A stretch of 64,000 nt of DNA from JAAYZK01 sp964535025. Lineage in GTDB: Bacteria > Planctomycetota > Phycisphaerae > SM23-33 > FEN-1343. The translations under genes and the position numbers were made by a program. Positions 1 to 8,329 of this stretch are shown here, piece by piece (position 1 is the stretch's first letter; each line of letters starts with the position of its first letter). The notes under the pieces were generated by a model that did no database searches, was not told where the DNA came from, and was given only the letters and a program-made list of their open reading frames with translations. The DNA lies in assembly GCA_964535025.1 (NCBI GenBank), contig CAZHRW010000149.1:1-64000 (forward strand), in the 5' to 3' direction.

Positions 1-267
1 CGCGGCGGCCAGGTGGTTGGCGCAGTCCACGAGGTACTCCTCGCCGCCGCTGCTGCCGGTGATGGAAACGTTGCGCAGTGTCGTCAGGATGTGGGCCAGG
101 CCGGTCTCGGCGGTCAGTTGCGCCCGATGCATGCCGGCCAGGCTGTTGGCCTGCTGGAACGCCATGTTCGTGGCGCTGTAGAACGCCGCCGCCAGTGTGG
201 TGAACAGCGCCAGGAAGATGAACGTCAACAGCAGTGTGCTGCCTCGGGCGGGCCGCTGCGTACTCAT
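1..267 (-). CDS. PilX-like pilus assembly protein, N-terminal part only
   Basis: Reading from an ATG at 267 on the minus strand, the frame stays open to the window edge (89 codons), so the 3' end is missing. The start is a short polar, arginine-containing leader (STQRPARGS) followed by a hydrophobic helix from about residue 11 to 30, then a run ending AETGLAHI. That pattern is typical of PilX N-terminal domains, which sit in the inner membrane and help prime or stabilise type IV pili. The ATG overlaps the stop of the pilin gene at 264-785 by four bases (ATGA), so the two are translationally coupled at the end of the pil operon. The family call rests on the N-terminus and the context only. Confidence 0.65.
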   Translation of the reverse strand, partial: MSTQRPARGSTLLLTFIFLALFTTLAAAFYSATNMAFQQANSLAGMHRAQLTAETGLAHILTTLRNVSITGSSGGEEYLVDCANHLAAA

Positions 268-785
268 GGCGCCTCCTTGTCAAACACAAGCCAGCTTGAG
301 GTCAACACGTCCTGGCCCTGATGGCGAATCGTGACCGACACGCGGATCACACCCGTGCTGCCGGCCTCGACCGGCGTGAGCAGGTCGTCCGGGGCGTGCC
401 AGCCGAGATTGATCGTCTGGCTCCAGTCGGTCATGTTGGTGATGGCGGTGCCGGTGGCGTCCCGCGGCGGGCTGTAGGTGACGCCCATCAGGTCGTCCAG
501 GTCGTCGACGAAGGTCTGGGGGCTGGTCCCGTCCGGCCCCGGGGGGTTGTCCGCATCACCGGGATCGGGATCGCGGAAGGGCAGTTGGACGGTCCATTCG
601 CGGATCTCCTGGGCGAGGAAGACCGCCTGGGTCAGGTCGCGCCCGGCCTGGTTGACGTTCGTGCCGGCGCCCATGGCGTGCAGGAGCGAGAGGATCCCGA
701 AGCCGATCAGCGCCATCGCGATGCACACTTCGGTCAGCGTGAACCCTCGAATGCCCCGTCGACTTGTCGGGTACGCGGCGTTCAC
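264..785 (-). CDS. Type IV prepilin-like protein (PilV/GspI type)
   Basis: A 173-residue protein. It has a prepilin cleavage/methylation motif near the start: a basic leader, then G-FTLTEVCIAMALIG, where cleavage after Gly leaves Phe1 and Glu5 of the mature pilin. The single hydrophobic helix runs from about residue 15 to 40. The rest is a soluble domain that mentions AQEIREWTVQLP and is Pro/Asp-rich in the middle. It would be processed by a PilD-type peptidase and assembled as a minor pilin. It lies downstream of pilC in the pil operon and overlaps the PilX-like gene. The exact pilin subtype cannot be decided from the sequence. Confidence 0.85.
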   Translation of the reverse strand: MNAAYPTSRRGIRGFTLTEVCIAMALIGFGILSLLHAMGAGTNVNQAGRDLTQAVFLAQEIREWTVQLPFRDPDPGDADNPPGPDGTSPQTFVDDLDDLMGVTYSPPRDATGTAITNMTDWSQTINLGWHAPDDLLTPVEAGSTGVIRVSVTIRHQGQDVLTSSWLVFDKEAP

Positions 786-807
786 CAGTTTATCCTCTTT
801 ACCCAGT

Positions 808-2028
808 TTAACCCACCAGGCTCGACATCTTGAAGATCGGTAGGATGATGCTCATCGCAATGAAGCCTACAATAAAACCCATCACGACGATCATCAGCGG
901 CTCGATCATGGAGGTCACGTTCTTGATCGTGCTGCGCAATTCCTTGTCATAGTAGACGCTTACGTCTTGGAGCACCTCGCCGAGTTTTCCGGATTCCTCC
1001 CCGGCGGCGATCATCTGGACGACATTGACCGGCAGCAGGCCGGTCCCCATCAGCGGGGCGCTGATCTTCTTGCCCCGTTTGACGTCGTGGTAGACGGTTC
1101 GCCACATGTTGCTGTAGAGCGTGTTGCCCGAGACGTTGGCGGTGATGGCGATCGTGTCGAGCATAGGCACGCCGGCGTTGACCAGTTCGCCCATCGTGTT
1201 GAGTCCACGGGAGATGTACAGGGCCCGCAGCATGGGCTTGAACACCGGCATCCGCAGCTTGGTCGCATCCCACCAGGCCCGCCCGGAGGGGGTGTGGATC
1301 AGGTAGAGGAAACCCGCCACGACCGCCGCGACCGCGGCGATGCAGAGGTACCAGTAGCCGGTCAGGAAGTCGCTGGCCGCCAGGAGGATCTTGGTGGGCT
1401 TGGGCAGGATCGACTCCTTGCCGGCGAAGATGTTCATGAACCGGGGCATCACGAACGTCAGCAGGAACACCGTGGTCGTGATCGCCATCACCGCGATGAT
1501 GGCGGGGTAGACCATCGCGCCGCGGACCATGCGGCGGGTGTCCATCTGCTGGGTCTGGTACTCCACGATGCGCTCGAGCATCCCGCCGAAGCTGCCGGAC
1601 ATCTCCGAGGCGCGCACCATGTTGACATACAGCGGGCTGAACACCTTGCGGTGGCGCGCCAGGGCCTCGCTGAAGGGCTTGCCCGCCTCGACGTCGAGCT
1701 TGAGCTGGTTGACGATCCGGCGGAACTTGGGGTGGTCGGTCTGGGCGGCGATGCCTTCGATGGCGTCGCGGATGCTGATGCCCGCCTTGATCATCACGCT
1801 GAGCTGGTTGGTGAACGACAGGACCTCCTTAAGGCCCGGCCCGGTCTGGATGGAGACCTTTGTCAGCTTGCGGACGATCTGGCCGGCGTTGGAGGCCGGC
1901 GACAGGCTGATGACGTAGTTGCCCCCGTGGCGCAGGGCCGTCGACGCGGCGGTGAGGTTCTCGGCCTCGATCGAGCCGGCGCCGGGCTGTCCGTTGGCCT
2001 GGCGGATTTCGTATTTGTACAGCGGCAT
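808..2028 (-). CDS. pilC: Type II secretion/type IV pilus inner-membrane platform protein PilC/GspF
   Basis: 406 residues, the usual length for GspF/PilC. Two T2SSF domains are visible. The first centres on LSFTNQLSVMIKAGISIRDAIEG and the second on YISRGLNTMGELVNAGVPMLDTI. Three membrane segments lie near residues 170-195, 225-245 and 375-400. The protein forms the platform in the inner membrane that couples the PilB/PilT ATPases to pilin polymerisation and retraction. It follows pilT by about 36 bases in the same direction, so it belongs to the same transcript. The conserved GEESGKLGEVL segment of the second domain is present. Confidence 0.93.
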   Translation of the reverse strand: MPLYKYEIRQANGQPGAGSIEAENLTAASTALRHGGNYVISLSPASNAGQIVRKLTKVSIQTGPGLKEVLSFTNQLSVMIKAGISIRDAIEGIAAQTDHPKFRRIVNQLKLDVEAGKPFSEALARHRKVFSPLYVNMVRASEMSGSFGGMLERIVEYQTQQMDTRRMVRGAMVYPAIIAVMAITTTVFLLTFVMPRFMNIFAGKESILPKPTKILLAASDFLTGYWYLCIAAVAAVVAGFLYLIHTPSGRAWWDATKLRMPVFKPMLRALYISRGLNTMGELVNAGVPMLDTIAITANVSGNTLYSNMWRTVYHDVKRGKKISAPLMGTGLLPVNVVQMIAAGEESGKLGEVLQDVSVYYDKELRSTIKNVTSMIEPLMIVVMGFIVGFIAMSIILPIFKMSSLVG

Positions 2029-2064
2029 CGTAAGCTCCGGCCCCCCAGTGGGCTGCGGTTCGTC

Positions 2065-3123
2065 CTACGCCGACAGCGCCTGTTCCAGCTTGTCCGGCCG
2101 GTTCGCCGCGGCGATCGCCTCCTCGCGGGCGATCACCCCGTTGACGTAGTGCATCTTGATCGAGTTATCGAGCGTGCACATGCCGATGGCACGGCTGGTT
2201 TCCAGGATGTTGGGGATCTCGAATACCCGGTTCTCCCGGATGCAGTTGCGCACGGCGGAGGTGCAGATCATGATCTCCACCGCCGGCACCATGCCCGGCT
2301 GATCGCTGCGCTTCAGCAGCACCTGCGTGATGACGGCCTGCAGGGTGTTGGCCAGCATGGCGCGGATCTGGTTCTGCTGGCCGGCGGGGTAGATGTCGAT
2401 GATACGCTCGACGGTCTGGGCGGCCGAGTTGGTGTGCAGCGTGCTGAACACCAGGTGGCCGGTCTCGGCGGCGGTGATGGCCGCCGAGGTCGTCTCCAGG
2501 TCCCGCATTTCGCCGACCAGGATGATATCCGGGTCCTGGCGGAGGACGTGCCGCAGACCGCTGGCGAAGCTGGGCACGTCGGCGCCGACCTCGCGCTGCT
2601 CGATGACGCACTGTTCGGATTGCAGGTCGTACTCGACCGGGTCCTCCAGCGTGATAACGTGCCGGGCCACCGAATGATTGACCTCGTTGATCATCGACGC
2701 CAGCGACGTCGACTTACCCGACCCGGTCTCGCCGGTGACCAGCACCAGCCCGCGGGGGATGTAGGGGAAGCCCTTGACCACCTCCGGCAGGTTCAGGGAC
2801 CCCAGCGGCGGCACCTTCGACGGGATCGCGCGGAACGACATGGCGATCGTGTCCCGCTGGAAGTGGGCGTTCACGCGGAACCGCCCGCCGCCGCCGGCGG
2901 TCGTCGAGAAATCCAGGTCCCGCTTGGATTCGAAGGTGGCGAACCGATCGGGCCCCACCATCTCCAGCAGCATCTCCCGGGCCATCTCGGCGGTGACGAT
3001 CGGGAAATCGGTGGGCGCCAACGCCGTGTGGATCCGCAGCAGGGGCGGCTGGCCGACCAAAACGTGAATATCGCTGGCGCCGGCGGTCAACCCCGTCTTC
3101 AGCAGTTCTTCGAGCAAGGACAC
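2065..3123 (-). CDS. pilT: Twitching motility/retraction ATPase PilT
   Basis: 352 residues. Walker A GETGSGKST is at about 131-139, the Asp box ITLEDPVEY at 157-165, Walker B DPDIILVGEMRD at 198-209 and the His box TGHLVFSTLHTN at 221-232. A C-terminal AVRNCIRE matches the AIRNLIRE retraction motif that separates PilT from PilB. It is a hexameric cytoplasmic ATPase that powers pilus disassembly. It sits between pilB and pilC in the operon, with 31 bases to pilB. All catalytic motifs look intact. Confidence 0.95.
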   Translation of the reverse strand: MSLLEELLKTGLTAGASDIHVLVGQPPLLRIHTALAPTDFPIVTAEMAREMLLEMVGPDRFATFESKRDLDFSTTAGGGGRFRVNAHFQRDTIAMSFRAIPSKVPPLGSLNLPEVVKGFPYIPRGLVLVTGETGSGKSTSLASMINEVNHSVARHVITLEDPVEYDLQSEQCVIEQREVGADVPSFASGLRHVLRQDPDIILVGEMRDLETTSAAITAAETGHLVFSTLHTNSAAQTVERIIDIYPAGQQNQIRAMLANTLQAVITQVLLKRSDQPGMVPAVEIMICTSAVRNCIRENRVFEIPNILETSRAIGMCTLDNSIKMHYVNGVIAREEAIAAANRPDKLEQALSA

Positions 3124-3154
3124 GTGTGATCTCCTGAAAAACAGATCTCCGCCG

Positions 3155-4993
3155 TCAGCCGGTCGCCGCGGCGGTCGAAAGCTCCTCGGTTTCGGTCACG
3201 CGGAGGATCTCCTCCACCGTCGTCCGCCCCTCGGCCACCTTCGCCATGCCGTCCTGCCGCATCGATCGCATGCCCGATACGCGGCAGTGGCGGCGCAGCT
3301 CCGTCAGCGACGGATTGCTTGTGACCAGGTCTCGCAGCGTATCTCCGATGGTGAGCAACTCGTAAATGCCCACGCGACCGGCGTAGCCGGTGTGGCGGCA
3401 GTGATCGCAGCCGGCGCCCTCGCTGACGCTGGCGGGGTCCACCCCGTACGCCTCCAGCAGGGCCGGGTCGGGCAGTTTGCGGGCCGGGCGCCGGCAGTGC
3501 TCGCAGATCCGGCGCACCAGCCGCTGGGCGAGCACCGCGTTGACGGCGGCGGCGATGAGGTACGGCTCGATGCCCACGTTGATCAATCGCGTGATGGAAC
3601 TGGCCGCGTCGTTGGTGTGCAGCGTGGAGAGCACCAGGTGGCCGGTCAGGGCGGCCTGGACCGCGATGCGGGCGGTTTCCTCGTCGCGAATCTCGCCCAG
3701 CATGACCACGTCGGGGTCCTGACGCAGCAGGCTGCGCAGGGCCGCGGGGAAGGTCATGCCGATCTTCTCGACGACGTTGACCTGGTTGCAGAACGCCAAC
3801 TCGTACTCGACCGGGTCTTCTACGGTCGAGATGTTCAGCCGCTGCCCGTCCATCGTGCGCAGGGCCGAATAGAGCGTGGTGGTCTTGCCGCTGCCGGTCG
3901 GGCCGGTGACGATGACGATGCCGTGGGGCTCTTGAATCTGGTGCTGGAAGGCCGCCAGGGTGTCCTCGGCCATTCCCAACTGCTCCAGGCCGACGAGGAT
4001 CGAGCGGTTGTCCAGGATACGGATGACGCACTTCTCCCCGTGTGTGATCGGCAGGATGCTCACCCGCAGGTCCACGTGGCGGCCGTGCACCATCGCCCGG
4101 ATGCGACCGTCCTGCGGCAGCCGTCGCTCGGAGATATCCAGGTTCGCCATGATCTTCAGGCGCGACACGATCGCCGGGTGCAACTGCCACGGCGCGGCAT
4201 TCTGCTCGAAGAGGATCCCGTCGATGCGGTAGCGGACCTTCAACGCCTTGTCGCCCGGCTCGATGTGGATGTCGCTGGCGCCCTGCTTGACCGCGTCGGT
4301 GATCAGGAAGTTCACGTAGCGGATGACCGGGCTTTCCCCGGCCATCTTCTCCAGGTCGGTGACCTCCGCCTCGTCGGCCTCGACGACCTCGACGTCTTCG
4401 TCGCCGATGTCGGAGATGATCTCGTCGATCTGGACGTCCTGGTCGGGCGTCATGTCCTCGACGGCCCGCTGGAGCTGCGCGGGCGGGACCACGGTCAGCT
4501 TGATGGCCTGCTTGATGCGACGACGGATCTCATCGATCAGGAAGATGTTCGCCGGGTCGCTGATCCCGACCAGGATCGTCCCTTCCTCGTTGCGGATCGG
4601 AATGACGTTCTTGCCCTTGATGAACTCGGCCGGCAGGAGTTGGTAGGTCCGTTCGTCGACGTCCTCGGCGGTGATTTCGCTGAAGGGCAGCTTGAAGTAT
4701 TCGGCGGTCGCCCGCAGGGCGGCGGTTTCGTCGATGACCCCGAGCTTCTGCAGGGCCTGCATGATCGTCAGGTGGGGCTGTTCCCGCCGGCGCGCGTCGG
4801 CGGCTTCGAGGTCCGCCTCGCTGATCACGCCGGTTGCCAGCAGGACGCTTTCGGGCCCGCGGGGCAGGCTCGAGGGGCTGTCGGGCCGCCACAGTTCGTC
4901 GAACTGGACGTTCGGCGCGCCCTCGTCGATCTGCAGCTCGCTGCCGAGCGGCGACTGGTCATTCTGTTGCGATGGGGCGAGGGGGCGATTCAC
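3155..4993 (-). CDS. pilB: Pilus/type II secretion assembly ATPase PilB/GspE
   Basis: About 612 residues from a GTG at 4993. I prefer this start to an ATG at 5026 because GGAG sits six bases upstream of the GTG and the longer form would overlap the previous gene. An N-terminal MshEN-type domain covers about residues 40-170. The ATPase core has Walker A GPTGSGKTT (364-372), Asp box VEDPVEYE (391-398), Walker B DPDVVMLGEIRDEE and His box TGHLVLSTLHTND. The zinc-binding tetracysteine motif that marks GspE/PilB is present (Cys497, Cys500, Cys529, Cys532). It drives pilin polymerisation at the inner membrane. Confidence 0.94.
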   Translation of the reverse strand: MNRPLAPSQQNDQSPLGSELQIDEGAPNVQFDELWRPDSPSSLPRGPESVLLATGVISEADLEAADARRREQPHLTIMQALQKLGVIDETAALRATAEYFKLPFSEITAEDVDERTYQLLPAEFIKGKNVIPIRNEEGTILVGISDPANIFLIDEIRRRIKQAIKLTVVPPAQLQRAVEDMTPDQDVQIDEIISDIGDEDVEVVEADEAEVTDLEKMAGESPVIRYVNFLITDAVKQGASDIHIEPGDKALKVRYRIDGILFEQNAAPWQLHPAIVSRLKIMANLDISERRLPQDGRIRAMVHGRHVDLRVSILPITHGEKCVIRILDNRSILVGLEQLGMAEDTLAAFQHQIQEPHGIVIVTGPTGSGKTTTLYSALRTMDGQRLNISTVEDPVEYELAFCNQVNVVEKIGMTFPAALRSLLRQDPDVVMLGEIRDEETARIAVQAALTGHLVLSTLHTNDAASSITRLINVGIEPYLIAAAVNAVLAQRLVRRICEHCRRPARKLPDPALLEAYGVDPASVSEGAGCDHCRHTGYAGRVGIYELLTIGDTLRDLVTSNPSLTELRRHCRVSGMRSMRQDGMAKVAEGRTTVEEILRVTETEELSTAAATG

Positions 4994-5009
4994 AATCGGC
5001 TCCGGGATC

Positions 5010-5651
5010 CTAGCGTTGCACGGCAAGGGTGAAATCGATCTGCTCGCACGTCAGGTCCACCCGATCGGCGTGGATGGCCGTGACCGTGAAACTGCCGATC
5101 GTGGCGCCCGTGGTGACGAACTGGCCATTGATGATGGCCGTTGCGCCGTGGGTTGTGGCCATGATGCCCTGAAGGGACAACTGGTCGAATTCCCGCTGCA
5201 GGGCGGCCCGTTTCCTCGTATCGGCCACACGCGCCGGCTGGTTGGCGTTGTCCGCGGGGCGGCGAAAGAGCCTGGGCAGGGCGAACGGATCGGCGCGCAG
5301 GGCCTCGACAGGAATCTGCCGCCGCGAGGCGTAGTTGTAGAACTGATCGATGATCGCCTCGCTGACGGTCGCGTCGTCCTTCTTGGCCTCGGTGTGGGCG
5401 AGGAACTGCTTGACCTGTTCCTCGACCATCGCGTCCGACGCGGCCGCGGGTTGAGGATCGGCCGTGCTGGACAGTGCGATGATGATCCCCACGCCCGCGC
5501 AGAACATCACGCCCATGGCGATCGTGGAGCGGGAGATCTTCAGATGGCGGGTCGCCTGCGACGGCGCGCCGCCGGCGGCGGCCGGGTCGCCCATGCCGTC
5601 AGGCTCGACCGGCTCAACCATCCCGGTATCGTTGACATTCAGTTGCATCAC
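5010..5651 (-). CDS. Single-pass membrane protein in the PilP position
   Basis: 213 residues. A polar N-terminus of about 40 residues is followed by one membrane helix (STIAMGVMFCAGVGIIIALS, about 42-61) and a periplasmic part of about 150 residues. The C-terminal 60 residues look like a small beta domain with repeated short strands (AIINGQFVTTGATIGSFTVTAI). I do not recognise the family with certainty. The position directly after pilO and before pilB, plus the N-in single-pass topology with a beta-rich tail, suggests a PilP- or GspC-like connector to the secretin. That is inference. There is no lipobox, unlike classical PilP. Confidence 0.6.
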   Translation of the reverse strand: MMQLNVNDTGMVEPVEPDGMGDPAAAGGAPSQATRHLKISRSTIAMGVMFCAGVGIIIALSSTADPQPAAASDAMVEEQVKQFLAHTEAKKDDATVSEAIIDQFYNYASRRQIPVEALRADPFALPRLFRRPADNANQPARVADTRKRAALQREFDQLSLQGIMATTHGATAIINGQFVTTGATIGSFTVTAIHADRVDLTCEQIDFTLAVQR

Positions 5652-5658
5652 GCTTACC

Positions 5659-6222
5659 TCATTGAGTGGCGCGTTCGAAAAAGACCGACATCACCATCTG
5701 CGCGCCGACCTGTCCGTCGTCAGCGTTGCTGAGCTGGGAGACCTTCATCTTGTGGATCCTGGCGATACGCGGCATCTTCTCGAGGTCGAGCAGGAACGGG
5801 TAGAGCCCTTCGGTGAAGCGGCCCTCCAGTTCCAGCGCGATCGGCTGCTCGGCGTAGGGGCCTGTCGGGTTGACCGTGCTGACGGCGCCGCTCTGGCGGA
5901 GCGTCCGGATACTCTTGGTCGACAGCCGGTGCGTCTGGGCCAGCCGCCACACCTCGCGGAGGATCTCGTCGATGTCCTTCTCCTGCGGCAGCTTGCTGCG
6001 GAAGAATTCGATCGCCTCGTTGTACTGGGCGATATCCTCGTTCAGGGTATCGATGGCGTCGTCGGCGCGGCTCATTTCCAGCAGGCGGGATCGCTTCTGG
6101 TCGATCTCGCGGCGGGCCTGGTTGATCTGCGCGCTGCGGGGGCGGAACATGAACCACCACGACCCCAGCGGGATCGCCACCAACAGGCCCAGGAGTATGG
6201 CTTCGCGAATCGTGAACTTCAT
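5659..6222 (-). CDS. pilO: Pilus alignment protein PilO
   Basis: 187 residues with one N-terminal membrane helix (about 8-27). A coiled-coil stretch rich in Arg, Asp and Glu follows (about 35-90, including AQINQARREIDQKR and IDTLNEDIAQYNEA), then a ferredoxin-like alpha/beta domain. This layout is that of PilO, which forms an inner-membrane heterodimer with PilN in the PilMNOP alignment complex. The start overlaps the end of pilN by four bases, a normal sign of coupling in this cluster. Length and order match the family; sequence conservation in PilO is always low. Confidence 0.85.
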   Translation of the reverse strand: MKFTIREAILLGLLVAIPLGSWWFMFRPRSAQINQARREIDQKRSRLLEMSRADDAIDTLNEDIAQYNEAIEFFRSKLPQEKDIDEILREVWRLAQTHRLSTKSIRTLRQSGAVSTVNPTGPYAEQPIALELEGRFTEGLYPFLLDLEKMPRIARIHKMKVSQLSNADDGQVGAQMVMSVFFERATQ

Positions 6223-6947
6223 CGGGACGTCCTCCTCACCTCGACGGCACTGAGGGCCTGCGGCTCGTCCGTCGGCGCGGCGGCCGGGACTTCCGCGTCG
6301 GCGGCCAGCTCCATCGTCACCTGGAACCGGCGCAGGGCCAGTTCTTCGTCGGGGACCTGTTCGCTGAAAACCAGCTCAACCGCCCCGAACAGGGCGTTGG
6401 ACTGCAGGGTGCCGATAATCTCCGCCACCTGCTCATCGGTCTGCGCCAGGCCGGTTACCTTCATCGAGACCTCCAGGACCGGCTGGGTAGGACCGGACGA
6501 CTCGTCGGACTGACCCGCGCGTTGGGCCTGACGAACCTGGAATTTCGTCTTGGGCTTTTCCTCTTTCGCCACCGGCCGCGTCGCCTTGGTCTCCAACGAC
6601 ACCTCGACCAGGCTCGCCCCGGACGGCAGGGCGTTGGTCAGACACGCCAGCAGATAGCTGCGCGGGACCCGTTCCAGCAGGGCCGCGGCCATGGAGGCCC
6701 GGTCGATGACGTCCTGCTTGACCGATTCGAGCTGCTGGATCTGGCGGATGGACTCCGCCGCCGCGCGGTAGTCCTCGTTGATCTCCTCGCGCGCCTCGCG
6801 AACCGACGCGGCCGTGTCGGCGCTGTGCAGCGCGGCGGTCACTACGCCGACCAGCACCAGGAGGAACAGCCCCGCGCAGAGCATGTCGATGCGCCGGCGG
6901 GTCCGCTGCTGCTGGTAGTCCTTCGGGAGCAGGTTGATAATGCTCAT
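6219..6947 (-). CDS. pilN: Pilus alignment protein PilN
   Basis: 242 residues. The cytoplasmic start MSIINLLPKDYQQQR resembles the NLLP motif of PilN that docks in the groove of PilM. A membrane helix at about 20-44 (IDMLCAGLFLLVLVGVVTAA) and a coiled coil plus periplasmic domain follow. A low-complexity, charged insert (around KEEKPKTKFQVRQAQR) lies in the periplasmic part and makes the protein somewhat longer than typical. It lies 16 bases after pilM and overlaps pilO. Confidence 0.88.
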   Translation of the reverse strand: MSIINLLPKDYQQQRTRRRIDMLCAGLFLLVLVGVVTAALHSADTAASVREAREEINEDYRAAAESIRQIQQLESVKQDVIDRASMAAALLERVPRSYLLACLTNALPSGASLVEVSLETKATRPVAKEEKPKTKFQVRQAQRAGQSDESSGPTQPVLEVSMKVTGLAQTDEQVAEIIGTLQSNALFGAVELVFSEQVPDEELALRRFQVTMELAADAEVPAAAPTDEPQALSAVEVRRTSR

Positions 6948-6963
6948 GGTCTCCCTTCCTTCC

Positions 6964-8049
6964 TCAGGCGGCGCGGCCCGCCCCGGCAGCTGCGCCGAGA
7001 CCGAGGCCCACGCAGACCGCCCACTCCGGACAACTGCCGTCGACGGTGACGCCGTTGTCGAGTTGGATCTGCTTGAGGGGGTTGCCGATCTGCGCCGGCA
7101 GGCTCAGGCGTTGGGCCAGCGCCTGGCACAGGACCGTGTCGTACGCCTGCCCGCCCAGGAACACCGTTCGCTCCAGGGGGCGGTTGGCGAAAACCGAGTC
7201 GTAGTAGCGCAGGCAGTTGGTCAGTTCCTGTGCCAGCGTGCCCAGCGGGCCGGTCATCGCCCGGCCGATCGCCTCGGAGGCCTCCGCGTCCAGTTGGTCG
7301 CTCCCGCGGAGCAAGCGCTGACGCTGGGCCTCATCGGCCGGGAGGCTCAACGCCGAGGCGATGGCCTGGTCGAACTGGTCGCCGCCGATGGCGATGTTCT
7401 TGGCGAACGCCAGGGTCGGCCCGTGGCTGACGACGACCTGGGTGCTGGCGGCGCCGATATCGATGAACAGCGTCGCTCGCTCGGCGTCTTCGGCCCGGCG
7501 GAACAGCCGGGCAAAGCACTCTACAATCGCGCAGGGCTCGACGTTGACGCCCTCGCATTCGAGCTTCAACCGGGTGAGGGCGTCGACGTAGGCGATGATA
7601 ACATCGCGGCGGGCCGCCACGGCGATCACCTCCTGCTTGAGCTCGTTGTTGGCGTGCGTCTCCCCGGCGACGATATGGCGGATCTCCGCCAGGGAGGGGG
7701 CGTAGGGCAGCTTGCCCGCCAACTCCCACTGCAGCGCCTTGGCCAACTGATCGCCGCCGAGCCGCGCCATCTTGAGGTGTTGGACGAACGTCAACGAGGC
7801 CGGCAGGCTCAACATGTACGATCTTCCCCTGAAGGAGGCGTTTCGCATCGCCTGGCGAGTCGCCTCGGCGACCAGGCGGGCACGCGTCGCGGGGTCGTCA
7901 TGGTCTGCCGGTCCCAGTTCCACCGAGGCCTTCGCGGTCATCGTCAACTCCCCGTCGGGCGACCGGCGCAGTTGGGCCAGCTTCAACCAGTGCGACCCGA
8001 CGTCGATGCCGATGGGAAGGTAACCGGATCGGTTCAGCCGTGCATTCAT
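6964..8049 (-). CDS. pilM: Pilus assembly ATPase-fold protein PilM
   Basis: 361 residues with the actin/FtsA-like fold. The phosphate-1 motif is IGIDVGSHWLKLAQL (about 13-27) and the second phosphate loop is FIDIGAASTQVVVSHG. PilM is cytoplasmic, binds nucleotide and recruits PilN to the inner membrane. It is the first gene of the pil operon; about 280 bases of non-coding DNA separate it from hemW upstream. The Ala/Gly-rich C-terminus (LGLGAAAGAGRAA) matches the family's final nucleotide-contact strand. Confidence 0.93.
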   Translation of the reverse strand: MNARLNRSGYLPIGIDVGSHWLKLAQLRRSPDGELTMTAKASVELGPADHDDPATRARLVAEATRQAMRNASFRGRSYMLSLPASLTFVQHLKMARLGGDQLAKALQWELAGKLPYAPSLAEIRHIVAGETHANNELKQEVIAVAARRDVIIAYVDALTRLKLECEGVNVEPCAIVECFARLFRRAEDAERATLFIDIGAASTQVVVSHGPTLAFAKNIAIGGDQFDQAIASALSLPADEAQRQRLLRGSDQLDAEASEAIGRAMTGPLGTLAQELTNCLRYYDSVFANRPLERTVFLGGQAYDTVLCQALAQRLSLPAQIGNPLKQIQLDNGVTVDGSCPEWAVCVGLGLGAAAGAGRAA

Positions 8050-8226
8050 GAGGTCCTCCGGGAGTAGGCATGGCCTTCCGCATGGTGCGTGTCACCCTCA
8101 ATGCAGGGGGCCGGACCTGAGAAGGTTGACGAGTTAAGCTTTAACTTAAGCTGCGGCAGCATTTTAACTCATTCTAAGGCCACCGTGGCGCCAAACGGTG
8201 TAGCTTTCCTATATTTCCCAGATTGA

Positions 8227-8255
8227 AACATACGTTGCGGTTCCGCGGCGTGCAA
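8227..8255 (-). promoter_or_regulatory. Possible promoter of the pilM operon
   Basis: On the minus strand TTGCAC (8250-8255) and TATGTT (8227-8232) are separated by 17 bases, an acceptable sigma-70 pair (four of six matches each). It would give a leader of about 170 bases before pilM. The -35 overlaps one arm of the inverted structure at 8246-8310, so the two interpretations compete. Confidence 0.3.
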
Positions 8256-8310
8256 AGCCGGTCGTGTGGGGGCATCCTCCGATAGGGACCATCGGCAAGG
8301 TGGTACGCCG
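8246..8310. other. Inverted-repeat structure between hemW and pilM
   Basis: CGGCGT at 8246-8251 pairs with ACGCCG at 8305-8310. Inside them CCGAT (8279-8283) pairs with ATCGG (8291-8295) around a seven-base loop. On the plus strand the first arm runs into GCAAAGCC, a word also found in GEMM-type riboswitches, but the rest of that consensus is missing. It could be a leader structure of pilM, part of a hemW terminator, or chance. No gene is visible from 8050 to 8329. Confidence 0.3.
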
Positions 8311-8329
8311 ACTCCACTAGCGCCGAGGG

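Noticed and set aside
967..5032. Long plus-strand open frames of 720 and 581 codons opposite pilC, pilT and pilB
   Set aside because: They are antisense shadows caused by high GC at third codon positions; they show Gly/Arg/His/Asp-rich composition, no family features and no ribosome sites.
8246..8310. GEMM (cyclic-di-GMP) riboswitch
   Set aside because: Only the GCAAAGCC word matches, and it is on the strand opposite to pilM; the upstream GGGCAAACC half and the tetraloop helix are missing.
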